Of a DNA stretch of 64,000 nucleotides, positions 36,850 to 47,025 are shown one piece after another; position 1 is the first letter of the stretch; every line of letters begins with the position of its first letter. Origin of the DNA: Ruminococcus sp. (GTDB taxonomy: Bacteria; Bacillota; Clostridia; Lachnospirales; Lachnospiraceae); assembly GCA_013911065.1 (NCBI GenBank), contig JACERV010000023.1, positions 23,589 to 87,588 of the forward strand, written 5' to 3'. The notes below the pieces were generated by a model. The model did no database searches, was not told the DNA's origin, and saw nothing but the letters and a program-made list of their open reading frames with translations. The position numbers and the translations under genes are program-made.

Positions 36850-37743
36850 ATGAATTTAACATTAGAACAAAATAAAGAGAAACTTGCCTATGTTTCTAAC
36901 AGGCATCCATGTTTTGGTCAAGGTCCTAATGTAAACAAGGGAAGAGTACATTTGCCGGTCAGTCCTACCTGCAACATCCAATGTGCTTTTTGTAAAAGGA
37001 GTATTAATAAATTAGAGCAAAGACCAGGAGTCACGGGCAAGCTCTTAAAGCCACAGGAGGCAGCAGACATTGTAAAAAAAGCATTGGAACTTTGTCCGGA
37101 AATTACTGTAGCTGGAATTGCAGGACCGGGAGACACATTGGATACCTGTTTCGCCATAGATACATTTGAGCTTATAAGCAAAACACATCCTGATCTTATC
37201 AATTGTCTTAGTACCAATGGACTTTTACTGGAAGATTATGCAGAAAAACTTGTTGAAGTAGGTGTCAGAACCATAACAGTTACAGTAAATGCAGTAAATG
37301 CCTGTATCCTAAAGGATATTTGTCTTTTTATCATATACGGAGGTAAAAAGTATGAGGGACTTGAGGGAGCAGAAATTTTAATTGAAGCTCAGAAAAAAGG
37401 TATTAAAAGAGCTGTTGAGTTAGGTGCGATAATAAAAATTAATGTTGTTTTAATACCTGGAGTAAATGACGGACATATTGAAGAAATAGCGAAAACTGCA
37501 GCAGAGCTGGGCGCTTCCTTTATAAACATTATACCTCTGATTCCCCAGCATATGTTTGCAGACAAAGCAGAACCCACTTGTAATGACTTACATAAGGCCA
37601 GGCAGACAGCGGAAAAGTATCTGCCGGTTTTCAGGCATTGTCAAAGGTGCAGGGCAGATGCCTGTGGAATTCCCGGCAGGAAAGAGGTGGCAGATTTACT
37701 TTATGATTATAGAGGAATAGAACAGACTTTTTCCCATGGCTAA
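36850..37743 (+). CDS. nifB: NifB-like radical SAM cofactor maturase
   Basis: 297 residues from ATG 36850 (MNLTLEQNKEKLAYVSNRHPC) with AAAGGAGG upstream. The radical SAM cluster motif is CNIQCAFC (C41, C45, C48) inside HLPVSPTCNIQCAFC. AGIAGPGD, NGLLLEDY and the C-terminal RCRADACGIPG are NifB hallmarks, as is the HPC near the N-terminus. NifB builds the carbide-containing 8Fe-9S precursor of nitrogenase cofactors. This copy lacks a C-terminal NifX domain, which is encoded separately by the next gene. It implies that the downstream NifDK-like protein carries a complex Fe-S cofactor. Confidence 0.93.
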   Translation: MNLTLEQNKEKLAYVSNRHPCFGQGPNVNKGRVHLPVSPTCNIQCAFCKRSINKLEQRPGVTGKLLKPQEAADIVKKALELCPEITVAGIAGPGDTLDTCFAIDTFELISKTHPDLINCLSTNGLLLEDYAEKLVEVGVRTITVTVNAVNACILKDICLFIIYGGKKYEGLEGAEILIEAQKKGIKRAVELGAIIKINVVLIPGVNDGHIEEIAKTAAELGASFINIIPLIPQHMFADKAEPTCNDLHKARQTAEKYLPVFRHCQRCRADACGIPGRKEVADLLYDYRGIEQTFSHG

Positions 37744-37774
37744 TGTCTGAAAGATAAATAAGGTGGTGACAAAT

Positions 37775-38116
37775 ATGGAATATAAGATTGGAATTGCATC
37801 CACGGATGGCAAAGTAGTGAACCAGCATTTTGGCCATACAAAAGAATTTCTAATAGTGAAAGTGGATGAGAAAGGAGAAAATCATTTCCTTGAAAAAAGG
37901 AAAGTAACACCTCCATGTAATGGCGGAGAACATAGTGAAGAGAGATTGTCCAAAGTTGGGGAAGTTATTTCTGACTGCAAATATATACTTTGTTCGCAAA
38001 TTGGCCCTGGTGCAGAATTATATTTGAAAGGAATAGGGATTACACCCTATGCAATCCCTCATTTTGTAGATTATGCGGTTCAAAAAATAATTCAATATGA
38101 TAGAAGGCTGAGATAA
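37775..38116 (+). CDS. NifX/NifB C-terminal-domain family protein
   Basis: 113 residues from ATG 37775 (MEYKIGIASTDGKVVNQHFGHTKEF), eight bases after AGGTGG. The GVVNQHFG-like motif and the following EFLIVKV strand identify the dinitrogenase iron-molybdenum cofactor biosynthesis domain, which binds cluster precursors. In many diazotrophs this domain is fused to NifB; here it is free. It carries PPCNGGEHSEERL and CSQIGPGAELYL, both typical of the fold. It probably accepts the NifB product and hands it to the DK-like enzyme, since no NifEN scaffold is present. Confidence 0.88.
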   Translation: MEYKIGIASTDGKVVNQHFGHTKEFLIVKVDEKGENHFLEKRKVTPPCNGGEHSEERLSKVGEVISDCKYILCSQIGPGAELYLKGIGITPYAIPHFVDYAVQKIIQYDRRLR

Positions 38117-38130
38117 CCAAAAAGCTATAA

Positions 38131-39012
<882 letters not shown>

Positions 39013-39024
39013 AGGAGAGAGATT

Positions 39025-39963
39025 ATGGCAAAAATAGCAAAAAAACTTACAGAACTAATAGGAAACACTCCATTATTACAGTTAACAGATTATAGCAACG
39101 AAAAAGAAATCAGAAGTAATCTAATTGCTAAACTGGAATATTTTAATCCATTGGGTTCTGTAAAGGACAGAATTGCCCTGGCGATGATTGAAGATGCAGA
39201 AGAAAAAGGCCTGATTAATAAAAACACAGTTATTATTGAACCTACTAGCGGAAATACAGGTGTAGGATTGGCTTTTGTGGCAGCTTCTAAGGGGTATAAA
39301 ATTATCCTGACCATGCCGGATACCATGTCTGTAGAGAGAAGAAAGCTTTTATCTGCTTTAAGAGCAGAATTGGTATTAACTCCCGGTAAGGATGGAATGA
39401 AGGGGGCTATAAGAAAAGCAGAAGAGCTTTCGGCAGTATTCCCCCATTCGTTTATTCCACAGCAGTTTAATAATCCTGCGAATGCCCAGGTACATAAAGA
39501 GACCACCGCTCAGGAAATATGGAGAGACCTGGAGGGAAAGATAGATATCTTTGTTGCCGGGGTAGGAACAGGAGGTACGATTACAGGTGTAGGAAGGGCT
39601 CTAAAGGAAAAGAACCCTGATATTAAAATAATTGCTGTAGAACCGTACCCTTCTCCCGTATTATCAGGAGGTGCACCGGGTCCTCATAAGATTCAGGGGA
39701 TTGGAGCCGGGTTTATTCCTAAGGTGCTGGATACAGATGTGATAGATGAGATATTTAAAGTGCAAAACGAAGAAGCCATTGAAACATCACAGGATTTATC
39801 AAGAACAGAAGGATTATTAGTAGGAATATCTTCAGGAGCAGCAGCTTTTGCAGCAGCCCAGGTTGCAAAAAGGAAAGAGAATGAAGGAAAAAATATTGTG
39901 GTAATTTTGCCGGATACAGGAGAAAGGTACCTGTCAACTCCATTATATGATTGGATTAATTAG
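39025..39963 (+). CDS. cysK: Cysteine synthase (O-acetylserine sulfhydrylase)
   Basis: 312 residues. The PLP lysine lies in [11 protein letters not shown], the phosphate-binding loop is TSGNTGVG, and [13 protein letters not shown] and GISSGAA are present. The length fits CysK (type A). It makes cysteine from O-acetylserine and sulfide. It starts 12 bases after the nifH stop with an AGGAGAG site, between nifH and the nifK-like gene, which strongly suggests that the nitrogenase-like enzyme releases sulfide that this enzyme captures. Confidence 0.95.
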   Translation: MAKIAKKLTELIGNTPLLQLTDYSNEKEIRSNLIAKLEYFNPLGSVKDRIALAMIEDAEEKGLINKNTVIIEPTSGNTGVGLAFVAASKGYKIILTMPDTMSVERRKLLSALRAELVLTPGKDGMKGAIRKAEELSAVFPHSFIPQQFNNPANAQVHKETTAQEIWRDLEGKIDIFVAGVGTGGTITGVGRALKEKNPDIKIIAVEPYPSPVLSGGAPGPHKIQGIGAGFIPKVLDTDVIDEIFKVQNEEAIETSQDLSRTEGLLVGISSGAAAFAAAQVAKRKENEGKNIVVILPDTGERYLSTPLYDWIN

Positions 39964-40030
39964 AGAAAGAGATGTGGTTACAGCATGGGAAAAGTGGTTT
40001 TTAAAATGAAGAAATTAAGGAGGGAAAATG

Positions 40031-41371
40031 ATGGGGAAGTATGTTGACAGACCCAGGTACGGGTGTGCATTGGGAGGGGCTTTATCCTTATTACGGGCTA
40101 TTCCAAGAGCAATTCCAATTATTCACTCTTCTACCGGATGCGGCTACAATGTTTACAATGGAATCAATGCAGGGGCAGCCTACCTTGGCGGAGGATATTG
40201 TGGAGGAGCTGCATTGCCCAGCAGCAATATTATCGAGAGAAATGTAGTATTTGGGGGAGAAGACAGGCTTGCGGAGCAGGTTGAGAAAACAATAGAGATT
40301 ATGGATGGTGACATTTATGTTATTGTAACCGGATGTATGGTGGAGATGATTGGTGATGACATCTATTCTGTAGCCAGAGAATTCGAAGAAAATGATAAAC
40401 CTGTAATTCCGGTATCTACACCAAGCTTTCAGGGCAACTCCTATACTGGTTATGATATGGTATTTTCTGCATTGGTTAAAGAATACGTAGAGGCGGAAGA
40501 AGAAAAAAAAGTCTGTAAAGTGAATGTAATCGGCATTGTTCCGGGAGAAGACGTATTTTATAAAGGAAATTTAAAGGAAATTAAAAGGATATTGGGGCTT
40601 ATTGGAATAGATTCCAATACTTTTGTAGGAGAAGGAGAAACCCTGGATAATTTTAAAGGGGCCGGAAATGCAAGTCTTACTATCGTTTTATCAGATGTAT
40701 ATGGAGTGGAAACAGCCAAAGTTTTTGAGGAGATACATAAGATTCCCTATTTGCTAACAGGTCTTCCTATCGGTTATTTGCAGGTTGAAAATTTTTTATA
40801 TGAGGTTGGAGAAGCTTTAAATATAGATAATGAGGTAATTGAAAAAGCTCTTGAAGCAGAGAAAGAGACTTATTTTGATTATTTTGAAAGAATTACGGAT
40901 ATTTATAACGATATTGATCTACAAAGATACGGAATTGTTGTAGCAGATGCCAATTATGCACCGTCAGTCAGCCGATTTATATCAGATGAATTAGGATGGC
41001 TTCCCCAGTTGGCAATGATAACAGATTTTTTAACAGAAGATCAAAAAAGCAGGCTGGAGTCCAGATTTGAGAATTATGATTCCGAATTAAAGCCTTTAGT
41101 AAAATTTGATACGGATGCTTCGGCAGTAAAAAAGTATATTAGAGAGCTGTGGCCGGCAGATCAAAATGAGAGATATTATGATGCCCTGGGACCAGGATTT
41201 ATATTAGGCAGTGTGATTGAAAGGGATTTTGCAGATGAATTTAATTATCCACTATTATCCATTGCCTTTCCTGTAACTAACCGTGTTATATTCAATCGTT
41301 CCTATGCAGGCATAAACGGTGCGCTTACATTGACCGAGGATATATTTTCATTATTAGTAGCAGGCAGATAA
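40031..41371 (+). CDS. NifK-like (beta) subunit of a nitrogenase-like reductase
   Basis: 446 residues from ATG 40031; the adjacent ATG at 40028 is closer to AAGGAGGG than usual. Counting from the 40028 ATG, C13 (RYGC), C38 (STGCG) and C103 (TGCMVEMIGDD) match the P-cluster cysteines of NifK, and TPSFQGNSYTGYD matches the NifK TPSF loop. C58 is an extra cysteine. It is shorter than classical NifK and lacks its C-terminal extension. It forms the alpha2beta2 core with the next gene product. A NifN/BchB-like scaffold role is less likely because no other beta subunit is present. Confidence 0.85.
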   Translation: MGKYVDRPRYGCALGGALSLLRAIPRAIPIIHSSTGCGYNVYNGINAGAAYLGGGYCGGAALPSSNIIERNVVFGGEDRLAEQVEKTIEIMDGDIYVIVTGCMVEMIGDDIYSVAREFEENDKPVIPVSTPSFQGNSYTGYDMVFSALVKEYVEAEEEKKVCKVNVIGIVPGEDVFYKGNLKEIKRILGLIGIDSNTFVGEGETLDNFKGAGNASLTIVLSDVYGVETAKVFEEIHKIPYLLTGLPIGYLQVENFLYEVGEALNIDNEVIEKALEAEKETYFDYFERITDIYNDIDLQRYGIVVADANYAPSVSRFISDELGWLPQLAMITDFLTEDQKSRLESRFENYDSELKPLVKFDTDASAVKKYIRELWPADQNERYYDALGPGFILGSVIERDFADEFNYPLLSIAFPVTNRVIFNRSYAGINGALTLTEDIFSLLVAGR

Positions 41372-41383
41372 GGGAGGAGAAGA

Positions 41384-42886
41384 ATGAGTTATCAGGTAGA
41401 AAGTTCAGCACCCGCTAGAGAAGAGCGCTTAAAGGCAGGAATTGCTTTTGGAGGAACGTGCAGAGAATTAAAATGCAGCATGAATAAGGGAGGCTGTTTA
41501 AATGCAGCTAACAGAAGCTTTTCCCAGACTTATGGCTGCCAGTTTACATTAAGTCTTGGAATACTTAATACCATACGTAATGCAGTAGTTATTATGCATG
41601 GCCCCATAGGATGTGGATTTTGTTCTACGGCAACCATTGGAACAGGAAAGTTTTATAAACGGTTAAGAGATCCTCAGGCAAACGGAACCATTTGGCTAAG
41701 TACAAATCTGGATGAGTCTGCAGTTATTGGAGGAGGGGAAGAGAGTCTCAGAAAAACGGTGCTTTTTGCAGATAAAGAATACAGGCCGGAAACAATTATA
41801 GTAGTAAGTTCCTGTGTACCGGCTCTGATTGGTGATGATGTTGATGGAATTGTACAGTCCCTTCAAAGTGATGTGGCTGCAAAACTGGTACCCGTAAACT
41901 GTGAAGGATTTAAAACAAAGGTTATGGCTACTGCCTATGATGCTGCTTATAATGGAATTATGAAGAAACTGGTAAATCCTTATGGAGAATGGAGAAAACT
42001 CACAGAGTCAGATAAGGATAATATTGACAGAGATTACAGAATCAGCAGAAAAGTTAATATTTTTAATGTGGGTTCCATGAGCCGGCAGGATGAAGTTGAG
42101 CTTGAAAGATTACTAAAGGCTTTAGGCTTAGAGGTTACATTTCTGCCCTGTTATTCTGAACCTGATGATTTTTCTATTTCTTTAGAAGCAGCGTTGAATG
42201 TAAGTATATGTGGTACCCATGATGATTATTATTTACAGTTTTTAAAAGAAAACTTTGGGATCCCTTATATCATTGATACCATACCCATCGGACGTAAAAA
42301 TACAGACAGATGGATATTAAAAATTGCTGAATTCTTCCACTTGGAGGATGAAGCAAAGTCTCTAATTGAAAAAGAAAATGAAATTCTAAATAAAAGCCTT
42401 GATACATTCCGGGAAATATTAAAAGGGAAAAAGGTTTTTATAGGCGGCGGAGAGGTTAGAATATTATCTACTGCAGAGGTGCTTCAGGACTTTAATATGG
42501 AAATTGTCGGACTAAAAGGGCATCATATTGACAAGTTTGTAGAGCCTATCTTTGAATCCTTAGAAAATATTGATGATGTATCTATCAATATAGCAACTCA
42601 GCATCCTTTTGAGCAAGCGAATATAGTCAGGAAGATTAAGCCGGACGTAATTGTGATTCATACAGGAGGCAATAACATTAGTGCAAAACATGGCCTGCCA
42701 ATTCTTCCCCTTTATGGGCCCAGCTATAATTATATGGGATATACAGGAGTATTTGAGATTGGAAGGCGTTTAGCAAGAGTTGTAAAGAATTATCAGTTTA
42801 ATAAAAATATAAAAAAATACAGGCCATTGCCATTTAAAGAATCCTGGTATGAAAAAAATCCATACACCTATATTAAAGAAAATTAG
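41384..42886 (+). CDS. NifD-like (alpha) catalytic subunit of a nitrogenase-like reductase
   Basis: 500 residues. C52 (YGCQF), C77 (GPIGCGF) and C144 (SSCVPALIGDD) match the three NifD P-cluster ligands. C276 in NVSICGTHDD matches the NifD cysteine that holds the end iron of FeMo-co. The region where NifD has its second cofactor ligand (His442) reads ILPLYGPSYNYMGYTG and has no histidine at that position, although His436 is near. Extra cysteines C26, C31 and C38 occur near the N-terminus. The protein therefore appears to bind a large Fe-S cofactor with a different ligand set and to act on a substrate other than N2. GGAGGAG precedes the ATG. Confidence 0.85.
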   Translation: MSYQVESSAPAREERLKAGIAFGGTCRELKCSMNKGGCLNAANRSFSQTYGCQFTLSLGILNTIRNAVVIMHGPIGCGFCSTATIGTGKFYKRLRDPQANGTIWLSTNLDESAVIGGGEESLRKTVLFADKEYRPETIIVVSSCVPALIGDDVDGIVQSLQSDVAAKLVPVNCEGFKTKVMATAYDAAYNGIMKKLVNPYGEWRKLTESDKDNIDRDYRISRKVNIFNVGSMSRQDEVELERLLKALGLEVTFLPCYSEPDDFSISLEAALNVSICGTHDDYYLQFLKENFGIPYIIDTIPIGRKNTDRWILKIAEFFHLEDEAKSLIEKENEILNKSLDTFREILKGKKVFIGGGEVRILSTAEVLQDFNMEIVGLKGHHIDKFVEPIFESLENIDDVSINIATQHPFEQANIVRKIKPDVIVIHTGGNNISAKHGLPILPLYGPSYNYMGYTGVFEIGRRLARVVKNYQFNKNIKKYRPLPFKESWYEKNPYTYIKEN

Positions 42887-42904
42887 AAGGTTGACCAAAA
42901 AAAT

Positions 42905-42946
42905 TGGAGACTTGAATTAACTAACTATTAATTCGGGTCCCTTTTT
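42905..42946 (+). terminator. Intrinsic terminator between nifD-like and importer genes
   Basis: GAATTAA/TTAATTC core stem extended by imperfect GGAGAC/GGGTCC pairing, followed by TTTTTT. It would reduce, not abolish, expression of the importer relative to the enzyme. Confidence 0.65.
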
Positions 42947-42961
42947 TAAAAGGAGAAAAAG

Positions 42962-43933
42962 ATGGAAAAAAAGAAATATCCGGCAGGATTGGATATTAGA
43001 GTGCTGGTGCCGATTATAAGCTTAAGTCTGTCTCTGATACTACATATATTACTGCCGGCTAATAAGAATTACACACAAAAGGAATTTACTTACTATACCG
43101 GTTTTTTAATTCTTATGCTGGTAATTTACACTGTTGTTATGATTATTACTATATTTCATAAAAAATTTCGTAAAAAAATGGCCCATAAAAGCTGGTTTAT
43201 AGGAGTTGCATTTTTACTGCTAAATTTATACAATCTTGCAACCATTAAATTTATGTTAATTCCAAGCATTTATTTTCCCAGCCCCGAAATAATTTTCAAG
43301 GTATTTATAAAGGACGGGGCATTCTTGCTAAAATGTCTGGGATACTCGGGAAAGCTTTTAGTAACAGGTTATCTATCAGGCTGTATATTAGGAATTTTGA
43401 CAGGAATCCTGGTAGGATGGAGTACTTCATGGAATTACTGGATTAACCCTGTAATCAAGGTAATCGGACCAATACCTTCTACTGCCTGGGTACCCATTGC
43501 TTTAGTTGCATTTCCTACTTCTTTTACAGCAAGTGTTTTTTTAATAGGGCTTGCGGTATGGTTTCCAACGACAGTGCTTACAAGTTCCGGTATCTCAGGT
43601 GTGAAGCAGGCATATTTCGAAGTGTCCAGTACCCTGGGAGCATCTACTATTCAAAATATATTTAAAATTGCAGTGCCTTCTGCCATGCCCAGTATATTTA
43701 TTGGAATATTTAATGGGACCTGTGCTTCGTTTTTAACTTTAATGACAGCAGAGATGCTGGGTGTTAAATATGGGCTTGGCTGGTACATTAACTGGCAGAA
43801 GGATATGCTTTCTTATCCGAATGTCTATGCAGGATTGATAACTATAGCAGTTACATTTTCATTGTTAATTACCTTGTTGTTCAGAGCAAGAGACAAAATT
43901 TTAGTATGGCAGAAGGGAGTAATTAAATGGTAA
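42962..43933 (+). CDS. SsuC/TauC-type ABC importer permease
   Basis: 323 residues. The C-terminal 220 residues form the usual permease with the EAA-type loop EVSSTLGASTIQNIFKIAVPSAMPS. About 100 N-terminal residues with two extra hydrophobic helices (VPIISLSLSLILHILLP and ILMLVIYTVVMIITIF) are additional to the typical length. Family members import sulfonates, taurine, nitrate or thiamine precursors. The stop overlaps the ATPase gene by seven bases. Its location suggests import of an organosulfur compound. Confidence 0.88.
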   Translation: MEKKKYPAGLDIRVLVPIISLSLSLILHILLPANKNYTQKEFTYYTGFLILMLVIYTVVMIITIFHKKFRKKMAHKSWFIGVAFLLLNLYNLATIKFMLIPSIYFPSPEIIFKVFIKDGAFLLKCLGYSGKLLVTGYLSGCILGILTGILVGWSTSWNYWINPVIKVIGPIPSTAWVPIALVAFPTSFTASVFLIGLAVWFPTTVLTSSGISGVKQAYFEVSSTLGASTIQNIFKIAVPSAMPSIFIGIFNGTCASFLTLMTAEMLGVKYGLGWYINWQKDMLSYPNVYAGLITIAVTFSLLITLLFRARDKILVWQKGVIKW

Positions 43934-44718
43934 AAGATATTAATGGCAAAATAGAAGCTCTTCATGTCCATAAATATTTTATAAAGCCGGAAGGAGAGAA
44001 GGTATACGCCCTTAACGATGTAAATGTAGCCATAAAGCCAGGAGAATTTATTTCTTTAATTGGTCCTTCAGGATGTGGGAAAACAACATTTCTAAGACTG
44101 GTTGCAGGTCTTGATAAGGCGAATTCAGGGGAAGTAACCCTGGACGGAGAAAAAATTGTAAATGCGGGTTATGAGAGAGGTTTGGTATTTCAGGATCCGA
44201 CCTTATTCCCCTGGCTTAATATTAAGGAAAATGTAGCTTATGGGCTGAAAACAAGAAAAGTCTATAAAGATAAAAAGAATGAAGTGAATGAATTTATTCA
44301 TCTGGTGGGCTTAGACGGTTTTGAAAAGTCATACCCTCATCAATTGTCTGGAGGTATGGCACAAAGAGCTGCCCTGGCAAGGGCATTGGTAAACCATCCC
44401 AAGGTACTTCTTCTGGATGAACCTTTTGGGGCATTGGATGCATTTACCAGGATGAATATGCAGGATGAATTGCTTAAAATATGGAAAGACAGAAAGACTA
44501 CAATGATAATGGTGACTCATGATGTAGATGAAGCAATTTATCTAAGTGACAGAATTGTGGTAATGTCAGCCAGGCCAGCAAAAATTGAAGATATAATAGA
44601 TGTTGATATGGGACGTCCAAGGGGGAGGGATATGCCGGAATTTTTGAACATGAGAACTAAAATATTACAGATTCTGGATTTTGCCGGTAAGCGGGAGGAA
44701 CCTGAATACATGATATAA
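43927..44718 (+). CDS. SsuB/TauB-type ABC importer ATPase
   Basis: 263 residues. Walker A GPSGCGKTT, Q-loop LVFQDPTLFPWL, signature LSGGMAQRAALARAL, Walker B LLLDEPFGALD and switch VTHDVDEA. The PWL after the Q-loop is characteristic of the nitrate/sulfonate/taurine subgroup. It overlaps the permease gene and is followed 59 bases later by the binding protein. Confidence 0.92.
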   Translation: MVKDINGKIEALHVHKYFIKPEGEKVYALNDVNVAIKPGEFISLIGPSGCGKTTFLRLVAGLDKANSGEVTLDGEKIVNAGYERGLVFQDPTLFPWLNIKENVAYGLKTRKVYKDKKNEVNEFIHLVGLDGFEKSYPHQLSGGMAQRAALARALVNHPKVLLLDEPFGALDAFTRMNMQDELLKIWKDRKTTMIMVTHDVDEAIYLSDRIVVMSARPAKIEDIIDVDMGRPRGRDMPEFLNMRTKILQILDFAGKREEPEYMI

Positions 44719-44777
44719 GGGGAATGGATTCGTAATAAATGATAAACATGGTGAAATTTTATATTAGGAGGTTATTT

Positions 44778-45827
44778 ATGAAAGTAAAGAAATTAGCAGC
44801 AGTACTTGTAAGCGCAATATTTATGTTATTAGTAATAGGATGTGATAAAAAAGAAGCTCAAAGCGACAGTAAAGAGGTAAGCCAGACTTCAACAGAGGAA
44901 ACTGCCGTTAAGGATGATTATGTTATTAAAGTTGGGTATGGAGGAAGTTTGTGCGAAGCTCCAGTTCATATTGCATATGAAAAAGGATATTTTGAAGAAC
45001 AGGGAATTAATGTTGAGCTTATTAAACTGAATCCGGGTACGGGATTTGATGCAATTACTACAGGAAAAGTAGATGTAAATTTTGCTCTTTTGGCAAGTCT
45101 GGTAGATCCATTAGCGAATGGACTTCCTGCAAAAATTACAACAGGAGTACATACCGGATGTGATAAAGTATTGGTAAAAAGCGATTCGGGAATTGAATCA
45201 GCTAAAGATTTTGTGGGTAAGAAGGTTGGAGTTGCAAGTTATACGGCAAGCCCTTATATATATTTAAGAAGGGTATTGGCAGATAATGGCGTAGGAGTTA
45301 ATGTTGATAATGCAGAAGTAGAATTTGTAGTATATGGAGCAGCGGATCTTCCATTGGCTTTGGAGAACGGAGCAGTGGATGCGGTTGCAATGAATGACCC
45401 GACTGCTTATATTGCAGCAGATGAATATGGATTTACCACTTTATTTGACTCAGCTATAGATGAACCTTACAATGAACAGTATTGCTGCTCAATTTATATT
45501 AGAAATGAATTTTTGGAAGAACATCCTCAGCTTGCAGAAAAGTATACCATAGCAATTCAAAAAGCAAGTGCCTGGGTTCAAGAAAACCCTGATGAAACAA
45601 CTCAGATACAGGTGGATAATGAATGGGTAGCAGGTGATGCAAAAGCCAATGCAGAAGTATTAAAAACATTTAATTATATTCCGTCTGCCAGCGGAGCATA
45701 TGAAGCATTTGGCATAGTAGCAAAAGAGATGCAGGAAATGGGAATGATTAGTGAAGATGTAAATGTTGAAAAATTAATAGAAAATAGCTTTGAACTCTTT
45801 GATGGACTGCCTGAGGAATATAAATAG
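44778..45827 (+). CDS. SsuA/TauA-type substrate-binding lipoprotein
   Basis: 349 residues from ATG 44778 (MKVKKLAAVLVSAIFMLLVIGC) with TAGGAGG upstream. The lipobox is LVIGC, followed by a Ser/Thr/Glu-rich linker, then an NMT1/SsuA-like fold: GGSLCEAPVHIAYEKGYFEEQGINVEL and AVDAVAMNDP. The binding site of sulfonate- or taurine-like ligands is the usual role of the family; the real ligand is unknown. Two extra cysteines occur in GCDKV and QYCCSIY. Confidence 0.88.
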   Translation: MKVKKLAAVLVSAIFMLLVIGCDKKEAQSDSKEVSQTSTEETAVKDDYVIKVGYGGSLCEAPVHIAYEKGYFEEQGINVELIKLNPGTGFDAITTGKVDVNFALLASLVDPLANGLPAKITTGVHTGCDKVLVKSDSGIESAKDFVGKKVGVASYTASPYIYLRRVLADNGVGVNVDNAEVEFVVYGAADLPLALENGAVDAVAMNDPTAYIAADEYGFTTLFDSAIDEPYNEQYCCSIYIRNEFLEEHPQLAEKYTIAIQKASAWVQENPDETTQIQVDNEWVAGDAKANAEVLKTFNYIPSASGAYEAFGIVAKEMQEMGMISEDVNVEKLIENSFELFDGLPEEYK

Positions 45828-45868
45828 ACCGGATATTTTGAGTTTTGCAGTAAAATAAAGTAAGAGAT

Positions 45869-45903
45869 GCCCCCAATTCCAGTATTTACAAGGAATTGGG
45901 GGC
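45869..45903 (+). terminator. Rho-independent terminator at the right end of the island
   Basis: GCCCCCAATTCC pairs perfectly with GGAATTGGGGGC, followed by TTGCTGCTTTG. It closes the importer transcript and resembles the hairpin at 36320-36354. Confidence 0.8.
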
Positions 45904-45968
45904 TTGCTGCTTTGTCATAGCAGACAGGCCCAGTCTAAATGAAGCAATGTGTAACTGCAAAACAATAA

Positions 45969-46005
45969 GAAAATATCTACAAAATGTTTTAAAGAAATGA
46001 TATAC
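45969..46005 (+). repeat. Right 37-bp direct repeat (island attachment-like site)
   Basis: 36 of 37 bases identical to 36247-36283, the 3' end of the sugar kinase. It lies 48 bases before the EamA transporter start, with no kinase coding sequence around it, so it is a duplicated fragment, not a gene. Confidence 0.85.
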
Positions 46006-46053
46006 TGTATGAGGCAAAAGGGGAACATGCAAAAGTAAAGGACGACATAGGAT

Positions 46054-46998
46054 ATGAAACAGAAAATAAAAAACAACAGTATGCTGATGCTGACAGCTTT
46101 AATTTGGGGAAGTGCTTTTGTGGCGCAGAGTGTAGGGATGGATTATATAGGTCCATTTACCTTTAACTCAATCAGATGCCTGATGGGAGCTCTGGTGCTC
46201 CTTCCGGTGATTTGGGTTTTGGGGCGGAAGAGCAGGCTGAAAAGTGCCGGTGTACAGGACTCTCATACTCAGGCTGGGAAAGAGGATAAGAAAACACTGT
46301 GGATTGGGGGAATCCTTTGCGGGATTGCTCTGGCAGCAGGAAGTTCCTTTCAGCAGGTAGGACTTCTCTATTCCAGTGCCGGAAAAGCTGGGTTTATAAC
46401 AGCACTGTACATTTTGATTGTACCGATACTTGGGATTTTCGTTGGAAAAAGAGTAGGGATTAAAATCTGGGCAGGCGTGGGAATTGCAACTGTGGGAATT
46501 TATTTTTTGTGTATAAAGGAAGGGTTCTATATTGTTTTCGGAGATTTGCTGATGATGGCAGGCGCCCTTATGTTTGCCATACATATTCTGATTATAGATT
46601 ATTTTGCCCCCAGGGCGGATGGCGTGAAGCTGTCCTGTATTCAGTTTTTTGTATCTGGTATTCTCTGTGCCGCTCCTATGCTGATATGGGAAAAACCGAC
46701 AACGGGTGAAATACTTGCGGCACATTTACCGCTGCTTTACGCAGGCGTTCTGTCATGCGGAGTTGCTTATACCTTGCAGGTGATTGCACAGAAAAATGCA
46801 GACCCTACTGTGGCTTCCCTGATATTGAGCCTGGAGTCTGTGTTCGCGGCATTGACGAGCTGGGTAATTATGAATGAAACACGGACACCAAAAGAATTAT
46901 TTGGCTGTGTTTTAGTCTTTATTGCCATTATTCTTGCCCAGCTTCCTGAAAAAGCGCCCCAGGAAGATAAAAAACAACAACAGCTGGAATCTTCCTAA
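46054..46998 (+). CDS. EamA/DMT-family transporter
   Basis: 314 residues with ten membrane helices in two EamA repeats. The first repeat starts LMLTALIWGSAFVAQ and contains PFTFNSIRCLMGALVLLPV; the second ends LSLESVFAALTSWVIMNE. These carriers export amino acids or metabolites. It is the first resident gene after the island and may originally have followed the sugar kinase directly. Confidence 0.9.
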   Translation: MKQKIKNNSMLMLTALIWGSAFVAQSVGMDYIGPFTFNSIRCLMGALVLLPVIWVLGRKSRLKSAGVQDSHTQAGKEDKKTLWIGGILCGIALAAGSSFQQVGLLYSSAGKAGFITALYILIVPILGIFVGKRVGIKIWAGVGIATVGIYFLCIKEGFYIVFGDLLMMAGALMFAIHILIIDYFAPRADGVKLSCIQFFVSGILCAAPMLIWEKPTTGEILAAHLPLLYAGVLSCGVAYTLQVIAQKNADPTVASLILSLESVFAALTSWVIMNETRTPKELFGCVLVFIAIILAQLPEKAPQEDKKQQQLESS

Positions 46999-47025
46999 AA
47001 ACAGGAGGTTCTGGCTGTTATCATT

